A stretch of DNA of 36,443 nucleotides from Amycolatopsis thailandensis (GTDB lineage: Bacteria; Actinomycetota; Actinomycetes; Mycobacteriales; Pseudonocardiaceae): positions 1 through 36,443 of the forward strand of contig NZ_NMQT01000023.1 of NCBI RefSeq assembly GCF_002234405.1. The letters run 5' to 3'. Position numbers and translations under genes: made by a program. Below, piece after piece: positions 1 to 6,178 of the stretch. The notes beneath the pieces are model-generated. The model ran no database searches. It saw only the letters and a program-made list of their open reading frames with translations, and had not been told where the DNA came from. Every line of letters starts with the position of its first letter. Within the stretch, counting starts at the first letter, position 1.

Positions 1-1179
1 GGCCGCGCCGACGGCGAAGACCCGGGGCGCGCCGACGTAGGCGAAGGTGCGCTCGTCCAGCTGCGGCCAGCCGCCGCGGTCGAGGACGGCGTCGTCGGGC
101 ATCAGGCCGTCACCGATCGACGGCGTGGTCCCGAGCGCCAGGACGGCGTGGTCCACGGAAACCCGCGAACCGTCTTCGAGGTGGAGGGCGACACCCGGGG
201 TCACCTTCGTGATCGCCTTGCCGCGATGCACGACCAGCCGCCCTTCGGCTTCGGCCGCTTCGAGCATCGGCCGGAACTCGAACATGATCGACGCGCGGCG
301 GAAGCGGCCCATCAGTTCCAGCCGGTCGGACCAGCTCACGCCGTCGAAGCGGGCGCGGCCCTCCGGGCGGAAGAACGACGAGTTGACGTCGGCGCACTGG
401 TAGCGTTCGCCGGCTTCGCGGACCACCCAGTGCACTTCGCGGCCTTGCGCGAGCCCACCGGAGATCAGATGCGCGGCGGTGAGGCCCGCGCCGACGACGG
501 CGAGCCGTCTTCCGCCGGGAGGAACGGGTTCGTCCCAGTAACTCACGCCGCGCGGCGGGAAACCGCCGCCCCACCAGGTGTCCGGCGCGGACCGGCGTTC
601 CTCGCCGAGGCACAGCACCGCGTGGCGCGCGGTGACGGAGAACCGGTCGGCGCGCACGGTGACCGCGTCCGAGGTCGGCAGCACCTCACGGACCGAACCG
701 CGCCAGGTCCGCTCGGTGACGTGATGGCTCGCGGCCAGATGACGGCAGTAGGCCTCGAAGACGTCGACGGGGACGACCGAACGGTGCCCGGCCTGCGCCA
801 TCCGGATCTCCCGCCGCTCCACCGGGGTCAGCACCGACCAGTGCAGCCTGGCGAAGTCCAGGAGTTCGCAGTCGCGGTAGCCCTCGACACCGGGGTGGTG
901 TTCGTACGGCGACCGCAGCACGCGCTGGCCGAGCAGATCGACGCGGTCGAAGAACCGGCCGCAGGGACGGCCGTCGCGGTCGACGACGACGATGTCGCGG
1001 ACACCGTGGTGCCATAACGCGGACGCGACCGCGAGCCCGGCCGGACCCGCGCCGACGATGACGACGTCGGCGCCGGGCGGCGGCGCGGGACTGGCCGCGG
1101 CGCGGGTGGCCGGGAGCACCGGCCATTCCCGCCCGCGCGGGGAGTCGAGCAGGTGAGGCTCCGGGACGAAGGTGATCAC
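1..1179 (-). CDS. FAD/NAD(P)-binding oxidoreductase, 3' end cut by the window
   Basis: About 393 residues are visible; the frame is open to the window edge, so the C-terminus is missing. The proposed start is a GTG at 1179, eight bases after the stop of the upstream 182-aa gene, so the two are probably cotranscribed. A dinucleotide-binding motif (VVIVGAGPAGLA) lies near residue 40 after a proline/alanine-rich leader. A second one (VVGAGLTAAHLI) lies in the middle of the protein, as in two-dinucleotide (FAD plus NADPH) flavoproteins such as class B monooxygenases and their relatives. I see the fold but cannot assign a substrate. Its position at the edge of an enediyne locus suggests a tailoring monooxygenase or reductase (inference). 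Confidence 0.8.
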   Translation of the reverse strand, partial: MITFVPEPHLLDSPRGREWPVLPATRAAASPAPPPGADVVIVGAGPAGLAVASALWHHGVRDIVVVDRDGRPCGRFFDRVDLLGQRVLRSPYEHHPGVEGYRDCELLDFARLHWSVLTPVERREIRMAQAGHRSVVPVDVFEAYCRHLAASHHVTERTWRGSVREVLPTSDAVTVRADRFSVTARHAVLCLGEERRSAPDTWWGGGFPPRGVSYWDEPVPPGGRRLAVVGAGLTAAHLISGGLAQGREVHWVVREAGERYQCADVNSSFFRPEGRARFDGVSWSDRLELMGRFRRASIMFEFRPMLEAAEAEGRLVVHRGKAITKVTPGVALHLEDGSRVSVDHAVLALGTTPSIGDGLMPDDAVLDRGGWPQLDERTFAYVGAPRVFAVGAA

Positions 1180-1187
1180 CGGCGTGC

Positions 1188-1736
1188 TCAGCCGATCACG
1201 GTCACCGGGACGATCAGCTCGATCACGGGGCGCTGCTTCATCCCGTTGCTGATCAGTTCGTCCAGGGTCTGCTGGGACTGCTCGGCGGTGTCGGTCGCGA
1301 TGGGGCTGTAGCGGGAGTACGAGTAGGTCGGCTTCCGCCCGCCCGCGTCCAGCGAGTACACCTTCAGCACGGCCTCGCCGGGCCGGACTTCACCGTCGTA
1401 GAAGGTGAGACGGCGCTGGTCCGGCGTCATGAAGGACTTGGAGAACTGACGGGACAGCACCAGGGTGTCGGCGTCGTCGACGAAGGTCGAATCCTCGTCG
1501 GTGACGACCTGCATCGCGACCCAGGTCTTGTCGGTCAGGTTGGTCTCGGACTTGATCACCTGCCAGCGTCCCGGTTCCGGCAGGTTGACGCTGACCGAGA
1601 TGTCGTGGTCGGTGGTGTCGATCGCCCCGGAGATCATCAGCACCCGGCGGCGGACGTCGGCGACTCCGGCCATCTGAATGTCACGCGCGCGTACCCGTGT
1701 GGAAACATCCAATCCCGGAAATTCAGGTGACGACAT
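1188..1736 (-). CDS. Unrecognised 182-aa protein
   Basis: The ATG at 1736 is preceded by GGAGG with eight bases of spacing, a strong ribosome site. The 182-aa product has no signal peptide, membrane segment or catalytic motif that I recognise. Composition is balanced and acidic, with many beta-prone stretches (for example HDISVSVNLPEPGRWQVI), so a soluble beta-rich protein is likely. It lies eight bases upstream of the truncated flavoprotein and probably shares its transcript. Codon use looks normal for the region. I do not recognise the family. It could be a cluster-specific protein, for example a binding or self-protection protein, but nothing in the sequence shows that. Confidence 0.75.
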   Translation of the reverse strand: MSSPEFPGLDVSTRVRARDIQMAGVADVRRRVLMISGAIDTTDHDISVSVNLPEPGRWQVIKSETNLTDKTWVAMQVVTDEDSTFVDDADTLVLSRQFSKSFMTPDQRRLTFYDGEVRPGEAVLKVYSLDAGGRKPTYSYSRYSPIATDTAEQSQQTLDELISNGMKQRPVIELIVPVTVIG

Positions 1737-1807
1737 CTTTCATGCCTCCAGACCTCGAGAAACGCAATTTCGACCCGGCGTTATTTCCCCATCCGCAAAC
1801 ACCCGAA

Positions 1808-1836
1808 GAATTTCACGCCGAAGCGGACGATGTCAA
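1808..1836 (-). promoter_or_regulatory. Possible promoter of the 182-aa gene
   Basis: On the minus strand a perfect TTGACA lies at 1836-1831. Seventeen bases later is AAATTC (1813-1808), a weak -10. This is about 70 bases upstream of the ATG at 1736. The -35 match is exact in GC-rich surroundings, but the -10 is poor, so this is only a candidate. The gap 1737-1949 holds nothing else that I can support. Confidence 0.3.
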
Positions 1837-1949
1837 GATGAGGAACGCATGATCCATTACTGCGAAAGGCCGCCGGTACAACTCCCGACACTGGGCCGTT
1901 CAGCGGTACGAGGTCTGGTTCTTTCGGCCCTGTCCAGTCCTGCGGCGGC

Positions 1950-2258
1950 TCACGAACCGTCGGAGTCCTCGGCCCACGCCGCGGCGGGCGTCCCGTGCTC
2001 CAGCGCGCCGATGTAGACGATCTCGAACGAGGAATCGGCGCGCTTGAGCCCTATTCTGATGACGAGGTCGTGTTTCACCAGAATGATGAACTGATGCGGA
2101 TCCCGGCCATCTCCGAAAATGTCGTAGATCAGAAAAGCGGATCCGTCGGCTACCGCGAACAGCGCCTCGTAGATAACATTGCGGTCGGCCTGCGGGGCGT
2201 TGATCGCCCATTCTTCCAGCACCTGTAATCCCGACGTGAGCTGGAGGCGCATAGCCAT
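1950..2258 (-). CDS. Small 102-aa protein, tentatively DUF6235-like
   Basis: The frame is open further upstream, but the start is set at the ATG at 2258 because AGGAGG stands seven bases before it; upstream Met codons lack such a site. The product begins MAMRLQLTSGLQVLEEW and is a soluble alpha/beta protein with a hydrophobic centre and an acidic C-terminus. From memory it resembles the actinobacterial DUF6235 family of roughly 100-aa proteins; I could not verify this. It follows the 49-aa gene in the same direction after a 113-base gap. Function is unknown. Confidence 0.65.
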   Translation of the reverse strand: MAMRLQLTSGLQVLEEWAINAPQADRNVIYEALFAVADGSAFLIYDIFGDGRDPHQFIILVKHDLVIRIGLKRADSSFEIVYIGALEHGTPAAAWAEDSDGS

Positions 2259-2371
2259 CCGAAGGCCTCCTAGAGGTCTCGCCGGGTCGCGGGTGATCTT
2301 CATTCTCCCGCGCGGGATACCCGGTGGTCTTCTTTGTCCTTGCTGTCCTCGCTGGTGGCGCTTCATGTCCG

Positions 2372-2521
2372 TCAGTTGTAACCGAGGACGATGTGTTCGG
2401 CCGACAACTCGTTTTCGCCCGTCTGCCTCGGCTCGGGGACGAACGCCGCCACGTCGGCGTCGGCGACCCCGGACGGGTCGAAATCATCGGTCACGACCCA
2501 AATTCGCACCTGTGCCGTCAT
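2372..2521 (-). CDS. Small 49-aa acidic protein of unknown function
   Basis: The ATG at 2521 has a good ribosome site (GGGAGG, six bases away). The 49-aa product starts MTAQVRIWVVTDDFDPSG and ends in HIVLGYN; it is rich in Asp, Glu and Val and has no Cys. The first third could form a beta strand and the rest looks flexible. The 102-aa gene follows on the same strand. I do not recognise it. A leader-type peptide is conceivable, but a core rich in Cys, Ser or Thr is absent, so it is a poor candidate substrate for the YcaO enzyme further along. Confidence 0.55.
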   Translation of the reverse strand: MTAQVRIWVVTDDFDPSGVADADVAAFVPEPRQTGENELSAEHIVLGYN

Positions 2522-2701
2522 GACGTTCCTCCCGGCCTTGGATGAAGAGCTCACTTGACAACCAAGGATGACCCCCTCCGATCGGAAGCCGATCGTGGTC
2601 CGCTCGAAGAAGGCTGAAGATCCCGATGAGCAAATAACAAGTCGCCGGTGAGGGGGTCCCGGTAGTGCCCTTGTGGTACCCCGGAACACTAGGAGCCCAT
2701 C
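2522..2701. promoter_or_regulatory. Divergent intergenic region with a short palindrome
   Basis: This gap separates the minus-strand 49-aa gene from the plus-strand 37-aa gene and must hold both promoters. A 7-bp-arm inverted repeat (CGATCGG, AAG loop, CCGATCG) lies at 2579-2595 and could bind a dimeric regulator. A TTGACA at 2555-2560 on the plus strand has no convincing -10 partner. Assignment as an operator is inference. Confidence 0.3.
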
Positions 2702-2815
2702 ATGACCGAACGCCTCGACCCGTACGAGATCTACGCCGACGACGAGCTCGACGTCGACCTGCTCGGCCTGTCCTGGCCCGACCCGGCCGTCCCCGAGCAA
2801 CGGGACCGGCCGTGA
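2702..2815 (+). CDS. 37-aa acidic peptide
   Basis: The ATG at 2702 follows AGGAG with six bases of spacing. The predicted peptide begins MTERLDPYEIYADDELDVDL, has a stretch of acidic residues and the tail LSWPDPAVPEQRDRP. Its TGA (2813-2815) overlaps the GTG start of the next gene, so the two are translationally coupled. It has no Cys and only two Ser/Thr. It could be a small regulatory or partner protein of the zinc-ribbon-like protein, or a leader-like peptide; there is no recognised family. Confidence 0.45.
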   Translation: MTERLDPYEIYADDELDVDLLGLSWPDPAVPEQRDRP

Positions 2816-3000
2816 GCGCCGCGGACCGCCAGCGGACCTGCGCGGCCTGCGGCGGCCCGTTCGCGCCCAGGGAGCGAACCGGACTGGAGACTGTGATCGA
2901 CGGCGAAGTCCTTTACGTCGCCGTGCATACGCACCACAGCACGTACCCGCCGCGGCGGGAAGCCGAGGCGACGCGCCGGCTGACGACCACCACCGCGTGA
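2812..3000 (+). CDS. 62-aa protein with a CxxC zinc-ribbon-like motif
   Basis: The GTG at 2812 overlaps the stop of the 37-aa gene (GTGA), which favours this start over an upstream in-frame ATG. The 62-aa product has Cys10-x2-Cys13 (RTCAACGGPF) and a His pair (VHTHH) near residue 40, so metal binding is possible, though only two cysteines are present. The tail is basic and ends in TTTTA. The stop codon TGA lies inside the core of the 21-bp repeat that begins immediately downstream. Function is unknown. It converges on the carboxylase epsilon gene. Confidence 0.5.
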   Translation: MSAADRQRTCAACGGPFAPRERTGLETVIDGEVLYVAVHTHHSTYPPRREAEATRRLTTTTA

Positions 3001-3053
3001 TCAGACGGACGACACGTGTGATTGGACGGACGACTCGTGTGTCGTCCGTCTGA
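3001..3053. terminator. Hairpin between convergent genes, built from 21-bp repeats
   Basis: Perfect 15-base arms lie at 3001-3015 (TCAGACGGACGACAC) and 3039-3053 around a 23-base loop. The hairpin is between the 62-aa gene (plus) and accE (minus), so it can serve both directions. There is no T-run. The sequence comprises two copies of the TGATCAGACGG-type 21-bp repeat followed by an inverted copy, continuing to about 3070. Confidence 0.55.
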
Positions 3054-3071
3054 TCACGCGTGTCGTCCGAA

Positions 3072-3266
3072 TCAGCGCAGGGTCGAGGTGCGCCAGGTCG
3101 CCGAAGCGAGGGGCGACCAAGCGGAACGCGCGGGCGCGGCGGGCGGCGGGGGCGCGGCCGAAGCGAGCGCGGTGAAGACGGCGACGACCGCCGCCAGTTC
3201 GGCGTCTTCCGGGTCCCCCCGCAGGACCCGGAAGACCGGCGCACTGTCCATTCCGGACGGTGACAT
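3072..3266 (-). CDS. accE: Acyl-CoA carboxylase epsilon subunit
   Basis: This 64-aa protein starts at the ATG at 3266, after a G-rich ribosome site and eleven bases beyond the stop of the beta-subunit gene. The sequence FRVLRGDPEDAELAAVVAVF matches the actinobacterial epsilon-subunit signature, in which a short strand with R-G-x-P is followed by an ELAA helix. The C-terminal third is proline/alanine-rich and ends with a Trp-containing segment, as is usual in the family. Epsilon subunits bind the beta carboxyltransferase and stimulate assembly with the biotinylated alpha subunit. No alpha subunit gene is in the window, so a housekeeping alpha is probably shared (inference). Confidence 0.8.
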   Translation of the reverse strand: MSPSGMDSAPVFRVLRGDPEDAELAAVVAVFTALASAAPPPPAAPARSAWSPLASATWRTSTLR

Positions 3267-3277
3267 GGTTCCCCCGT

Positions 3278-4981
3278 TCAGATCGGGTGGTTGCCGTGCT
3301 TGCGCTGGGGTGCCGCCTTTCGCTTGTCCTGCAGCATGTCCAGCGCCCTGGCGACGGCCGAGCGGGTGTCCGCCGGGTCGATGATGTCGTCGACGAGCCC
3401 GCGTTCGGCCGAGTACTGCGGATTCATGAACTCCTCGGTGTACTCGGCGACCAGGTGCGCGCGCAACGCGTCCGGATCCGAGGCGGCCGCGAGATCCTTG
3501 CGGAACAACACGTTGACCGCGCCCTCGGCGCCCATCACGGCGATCTGGTTGGTCGGCCACGCCAGCGACAGGTCGGTCCCGATGGAGCGCGAGTCCATCA
3601 CGATGTACGCGCCGCCGTAGGCCTTGCGCAGGATGACCTGGATCCGCGGCACGGTCGCCTCGCAGTAGGCGTGCAGCAGCTGCGCGCCGTGCCGGATGAT
3701 CCCGGAGTGCTCCTGCTCGACGCCGGGCAGGAAGCCGGGGACGTCCACCAGGGTCACCAGCGGGATGCTGAACGCGTCGCAGAACCGCACGAACCGCGCC
3801 GCCTTCTGCGAGGCGGGACCGTCGAGCACGCCGGCGAACACCACCGGCTGGTTGCCGACCAGGCCGACCACGCGCCCGTCGACCCGCGCGAGCGCGCACA
3901 GCACGTTCCGCGCCCAGCGTTCGTGCAGCTCGAAGAACTCGCCGTCGTCGGCGAGCTCCGTGAACACGTCCCGCATGTCGTAGGGCTTGTTCGGCTCCAC
4001 GGGGACGAGTTCCGCGAACCGGGGGCGCCGGTCCTTGCCCGCGTCCTGCGACGGCTCGCGCGGCGCGGGCTCCAGGTAGTTCGACGGCAGCAGCGACACC
4101 AGGTAGCGGACGTCGGCGAGGCAGCTCTCCTCGTCGTCGTGCACCACGGTCGCCACGCCGGACGACGCGCCGTGCACGTCCGCGCCGCCCAGTTCGTCGT
4201 GGGTGACGCGTTCCCCGGTCACGGTCTCGACGACGTCCGGCCCGGTCAGGTACATCCGGGCGGTGTCGCGCACCATGAAGACGAAGTCCGCGAGCGCGGG
4301 CGAATACGCCGCCCCGCCCGCGCACGGCCCCAGCACCACGCTGATCTGCGGGATGACGCCGGACGCCTCGACCTGACGGCGGAAGATGCCGCCGTAGCCG
4401 TTGAGCGCCATGACGCCTTCCTGGATCCGCGCTCCCCCGCTGTCGTTGAGCCCGATCAGCGGCGAGCCGGTGGCGATGGCCAGATCCATCACCTTGTGGA
4501 TCTTCGCCGCGTGCGCCTCGCCGAGCGAACCGCCGAAGACGGTGAAGTCCTGCGCGTAGACGAACACGCGCCGTCCGTCGATGGTTCCCGATCCGGCGAT
4601 GACGCCGTCGGTGTACGGCCGGTTCTCCGCCAGCCCGAGCCCGCTCGCCTGATGCCGCCGGTACAGCTCGACCTCGGTGAAGGAATCGGGGTCCAGCAAC
4701 AGCTCCAGCCGTTCGCGCGCGGTGTGCTTGCCGAGCGAGTGCTGCCGCCGGACCCCGTCGAGCCGTCCGTCGACGATGTGATCGCGCAGTTCGTCGCGCT
4801 GCGTGCGCAGCAACGGCATCGTCGGCTCCGGCGGGTGCACCGGTTCGGCGCCACGGGCGAGCGGGATCACCTGCCCGTCGGTCGTCCTCGGGGGCCGGGG
4901 GCGCCGCAGCCGGTCTTCCGGCAGCGGCACCACCTCGGAGTCCTCCGTGCGCTGAGCGCCCGGATCGCCCTGGAGGGTCAC
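3278..4981 (-). CDS. accB/pccB-like: Acyl-CoA carboxylase carboxyltransferase (beta) subunit
   Basis: This subunit transfers a carboxyl group from carboxybiotin to acetyl- or propionyl-CoA, giving malonyl- or methylmalonyl-CoA. Both halves of the crotonase-fold carboxyltransferase are present: the N half has GGSLGEAHA and GPCAGGAAYSPA, and the C half has DVPGFLPGVEQEH and RKAYGGAYIVM. Length is 567 aa from the GTG at 4981, which overlaps the stop of the 55-aa gene (GTGA) and follows AAGGAGG. The first 54 residues are a Pro/Arg-rich extension; an alternative ATG at 4819, with GGAG six bases upstream, would give a 513-aa protein of normal family length. Followed by the epsilon subunit. Malonyl-CoA supply to PKSE is a reasonable inference; substrate choice cannot be read here. 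Confidence 0.88.
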   Translation of the reverse strand: MTLQGDPGAQRTEDSEVVPLPEDRLRRPRPPRTTDGQVIPLARGAEPVHPPEPTMPLLRTQRDELRDHIVDGRLDGVRRQHSLGKHTARERLELLLDPDSFTEVELYRRHQASGLGLAENRPYTDGVIAGSGTIDGRRVFVYAQDFTVFGGSLGEAHAAKIHKVMDLAIATGSPLIGLNDSGGARIQEGVMALNGYGGIFRRQVEASGVIPQISVVLGPCAGGAAYSPALADFVFMVRDTARMYLTGPDVVETVTGERVTHDELGGADVHGASSGVATVVHDDEESCLADVRYLVSLLPSNYLEPAPREPSQDAGKDRRPRFAELVPVEPNKPYDMRDVFTELADDGEFFELHERWARNVLCALARVDGRVVGLVGNQPVVFAGVLDGPASQKAARFVRFCDAFSIPLVTLVDVPGFLPGVEQEHSGIIRHGAQLLHAYCEATVPRIQVILRKAYGGAYIVMDSRSIGTDLSLAWPTNQIAVMGAEGAVNVLFRKDLAAASDPDALRAHLVAEYTEEFMNPQYSAERGLVDDIIDPADTRSAVARALDMLQDKRKAAPQRKHGNHPI

Positions 4982-5145
4982 GCCGCCTCCTTCATCCGGG
5001 CCTCACGCTCGAGCTCGTCGAGTTCGATCTCGCGCACGATGTCGCGCCAGCACACCCCCCGCCCGAGCCGAGGCATCGTGGTGACCACCGGCGGCCGCTC
5101 CGGCGAGAGAGCCGGGGCGGGCGTGGCGGATTCGTTGATGGTCAT
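4978..5145 (-). CDS. 55-aa small protein coupled to the carboxylase
   Basis: The ATG at 5145 follows a purine-rich site (GGGAGAGGA). The 55-aa product has a Pro-rich N-terminus and a charged, probably helical C-terminus (WRDIVREIELDELEREAR). Its stop overlaps the start of the carboxylase beta gene, and it begins 17 bases after the flavin reductase. I do not recognise the family. The tight coupling suggests a small partner or assembly factor of either neighbour, but this is inference only. Confidence 0.55.
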   Translation of the reverse strand: MTINESATPAPALSPERPPVVTTMPRLGRGVCWRDIVREIELDELEREARMKEAA

Positions 5146-5162
5146 GACAGTTCCTCTCCCTG

Positions 5163-5735
5163 TTAGGCCGATGCCCGTACCCGGCCGTCGATCTGGTGGT
5201 AGCCGCCGCTGTAGAAGACCAGCGAGTCCTGCGCCGTGCCGCGGCTGGAGGCGACCACCTTTCCGAGGAAGATCGAGTGGTCACCGCCCTCGTAGACCTC
5301 CGCCAGCTCGCATTCCAGCCAGGCCAGCGCGCCGTCGAGCAGCGGAGCGCCGGTCTGCGGCCCCGCCGTCCAGTCGACCGAGTCGAACTGCGCGAACCCG
5401 GCCGGACGGCGCCAGTCCGCGAAGTACTTCGCCAGATCCTTCTGGTCCGAAGCCAGGACCGTTACCGCGTACGAGCCGGCCGTCACGATCGCTTCGTGCA
5501 TTCTGGCCGCACGGGAAACGCAGCACAGCACCATCGGCGGTTCCAGCGACACGGAGGTGACGGCGTTGGCGGTCATCCCGTGGGCCCGTTCGCCCCCGGC
5601 GGTCAGCACCGTGACCCCGGTGGCGAACTGGCCCATCACCTCCCGCAACCCGGCCTGCGCGGACAACCGGCGCCGCGTCGCGGGTGTCGGCAGGCGTTTC
5701 AGCACCGGCCGCTTGGGCTCGTCCTCAGTGCCCAC
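5163..5735 (-). CDS. Flavin reductase (E6-like)
   Basis: This is a 190-aa member of the NAD(P)H:flavin oxidoreductase family (HpaC/SnaC-like split-barrel fold). It supplies reduced FAD or FMN to a partner monooxygenase. Visible family features are VMGQFATGVTVLTA, HGMTANAVTSVSLEPP, a Cys-Cys segment before the FMN loop, and a late GDHSIFLGKV motif. The start is the GTG at 5735, one base after the thioesterase stop, with GGGAG in place; longer in-frame starts would overlap the thioesterase deeply. Enediyne loci such as that of C-1027 carry a flavin reductase of this size (SgcE6) for their two-component oxygenases. No obvious two-component monooxygenase partner is visible; the partner may lie beyond the left edge. 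Confidence 0.88.
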   Translation of the reverse strand: MGTEDEPKRPVLKRLPTPATRRRLSAQAGLREVMGQFATGVTVLTAGGERAHGMTANAVTSVSLEPPMVLCCVSRAARMHEAIVTAGSYAVTVLASDQKDLAKYFADWRRPAGFAQFDSVDWTAGPQTGAPLLDGALAWLECELAEVYEGGDHSIFLGKVVASSRGTAQDSLVFYSGGYHQIDGRVRASA

Positions 5736-5736
5736 G

Positions 5737-6177
5737 TCACTCTCCCTTGCGATCGACCGTGTACGGGGCCAGCGCCTCACGCAGCTGTTCGGGCACCCGG
5801 CTGGGCACCGTCGCCGTGTTCGGACCGCGCATGCACGCGATCCGCTGCCGCCCGCGGGCGACCAGCCGCTCGCCCTCGTCGGTGAGGTGGACGTAGTCGA
5901 AGGTGAACTGGATCTGGGTCTGGGTCAGCTCCTCCAGCCGCAGCCGGATGGACAGCTCGTCGAACGCGGTGATCTCCGCGTAGAACTCGCAGTCGACCTT
6001 GAGCGTGAAGAGCTTGAGGTCGTGGCGGACCTCTTCGAGCACCGCGGGCGCCTTCTCCTTCAGGAACATCTCGCGGCACCGGCCCTGCCAGCGCACGTAG
6101 TTCACGTAGTAGACGTTGCCGACCAGGTTGGTCTCCTCGAACCCGACCGTGTGAAGGATCTCGTAGTAGTCGGCCAT
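5737..6177 (-). CDS. Enediyne thioesterase (TEBC / E10)
   Basis: This 146-aa single hotdog-fold protein belongs to the 4-hydroxybenzoyl-CoA thioesterase-like group that includes SgcE10, CalE7 and DynE7. It hydrolyses the polyene from the ACP of PKSE. The signature NLVGNVYYVNYVRWQGRCRE lies at residues 17-36; this group lacks the catalytic Asp of classical relatives, and an Asn stands at that place here too. Its ATG at 6177 is one base past the PKSE stop, and the flavin reductase follows after one base, so all are translationally linked. PKSE with its E10 partner is a defining pair of enediyne biosynthesis. Confidence 0.95.
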   Translation of the reverse strand: MADYYEILHTVGFEETNLVGNVYYVNYVRWQGRCREMFLKEKAPAVLEEVRHDLKLFTLKVDCEFYAEITAFDELSIRLRLEELTQTQIQFTFDYVHLTDEGERLVARGRQRIACMRGPNTATVPSRVPEQLREALAPYTVDRKGE

Positions 6178-6178
6178 G

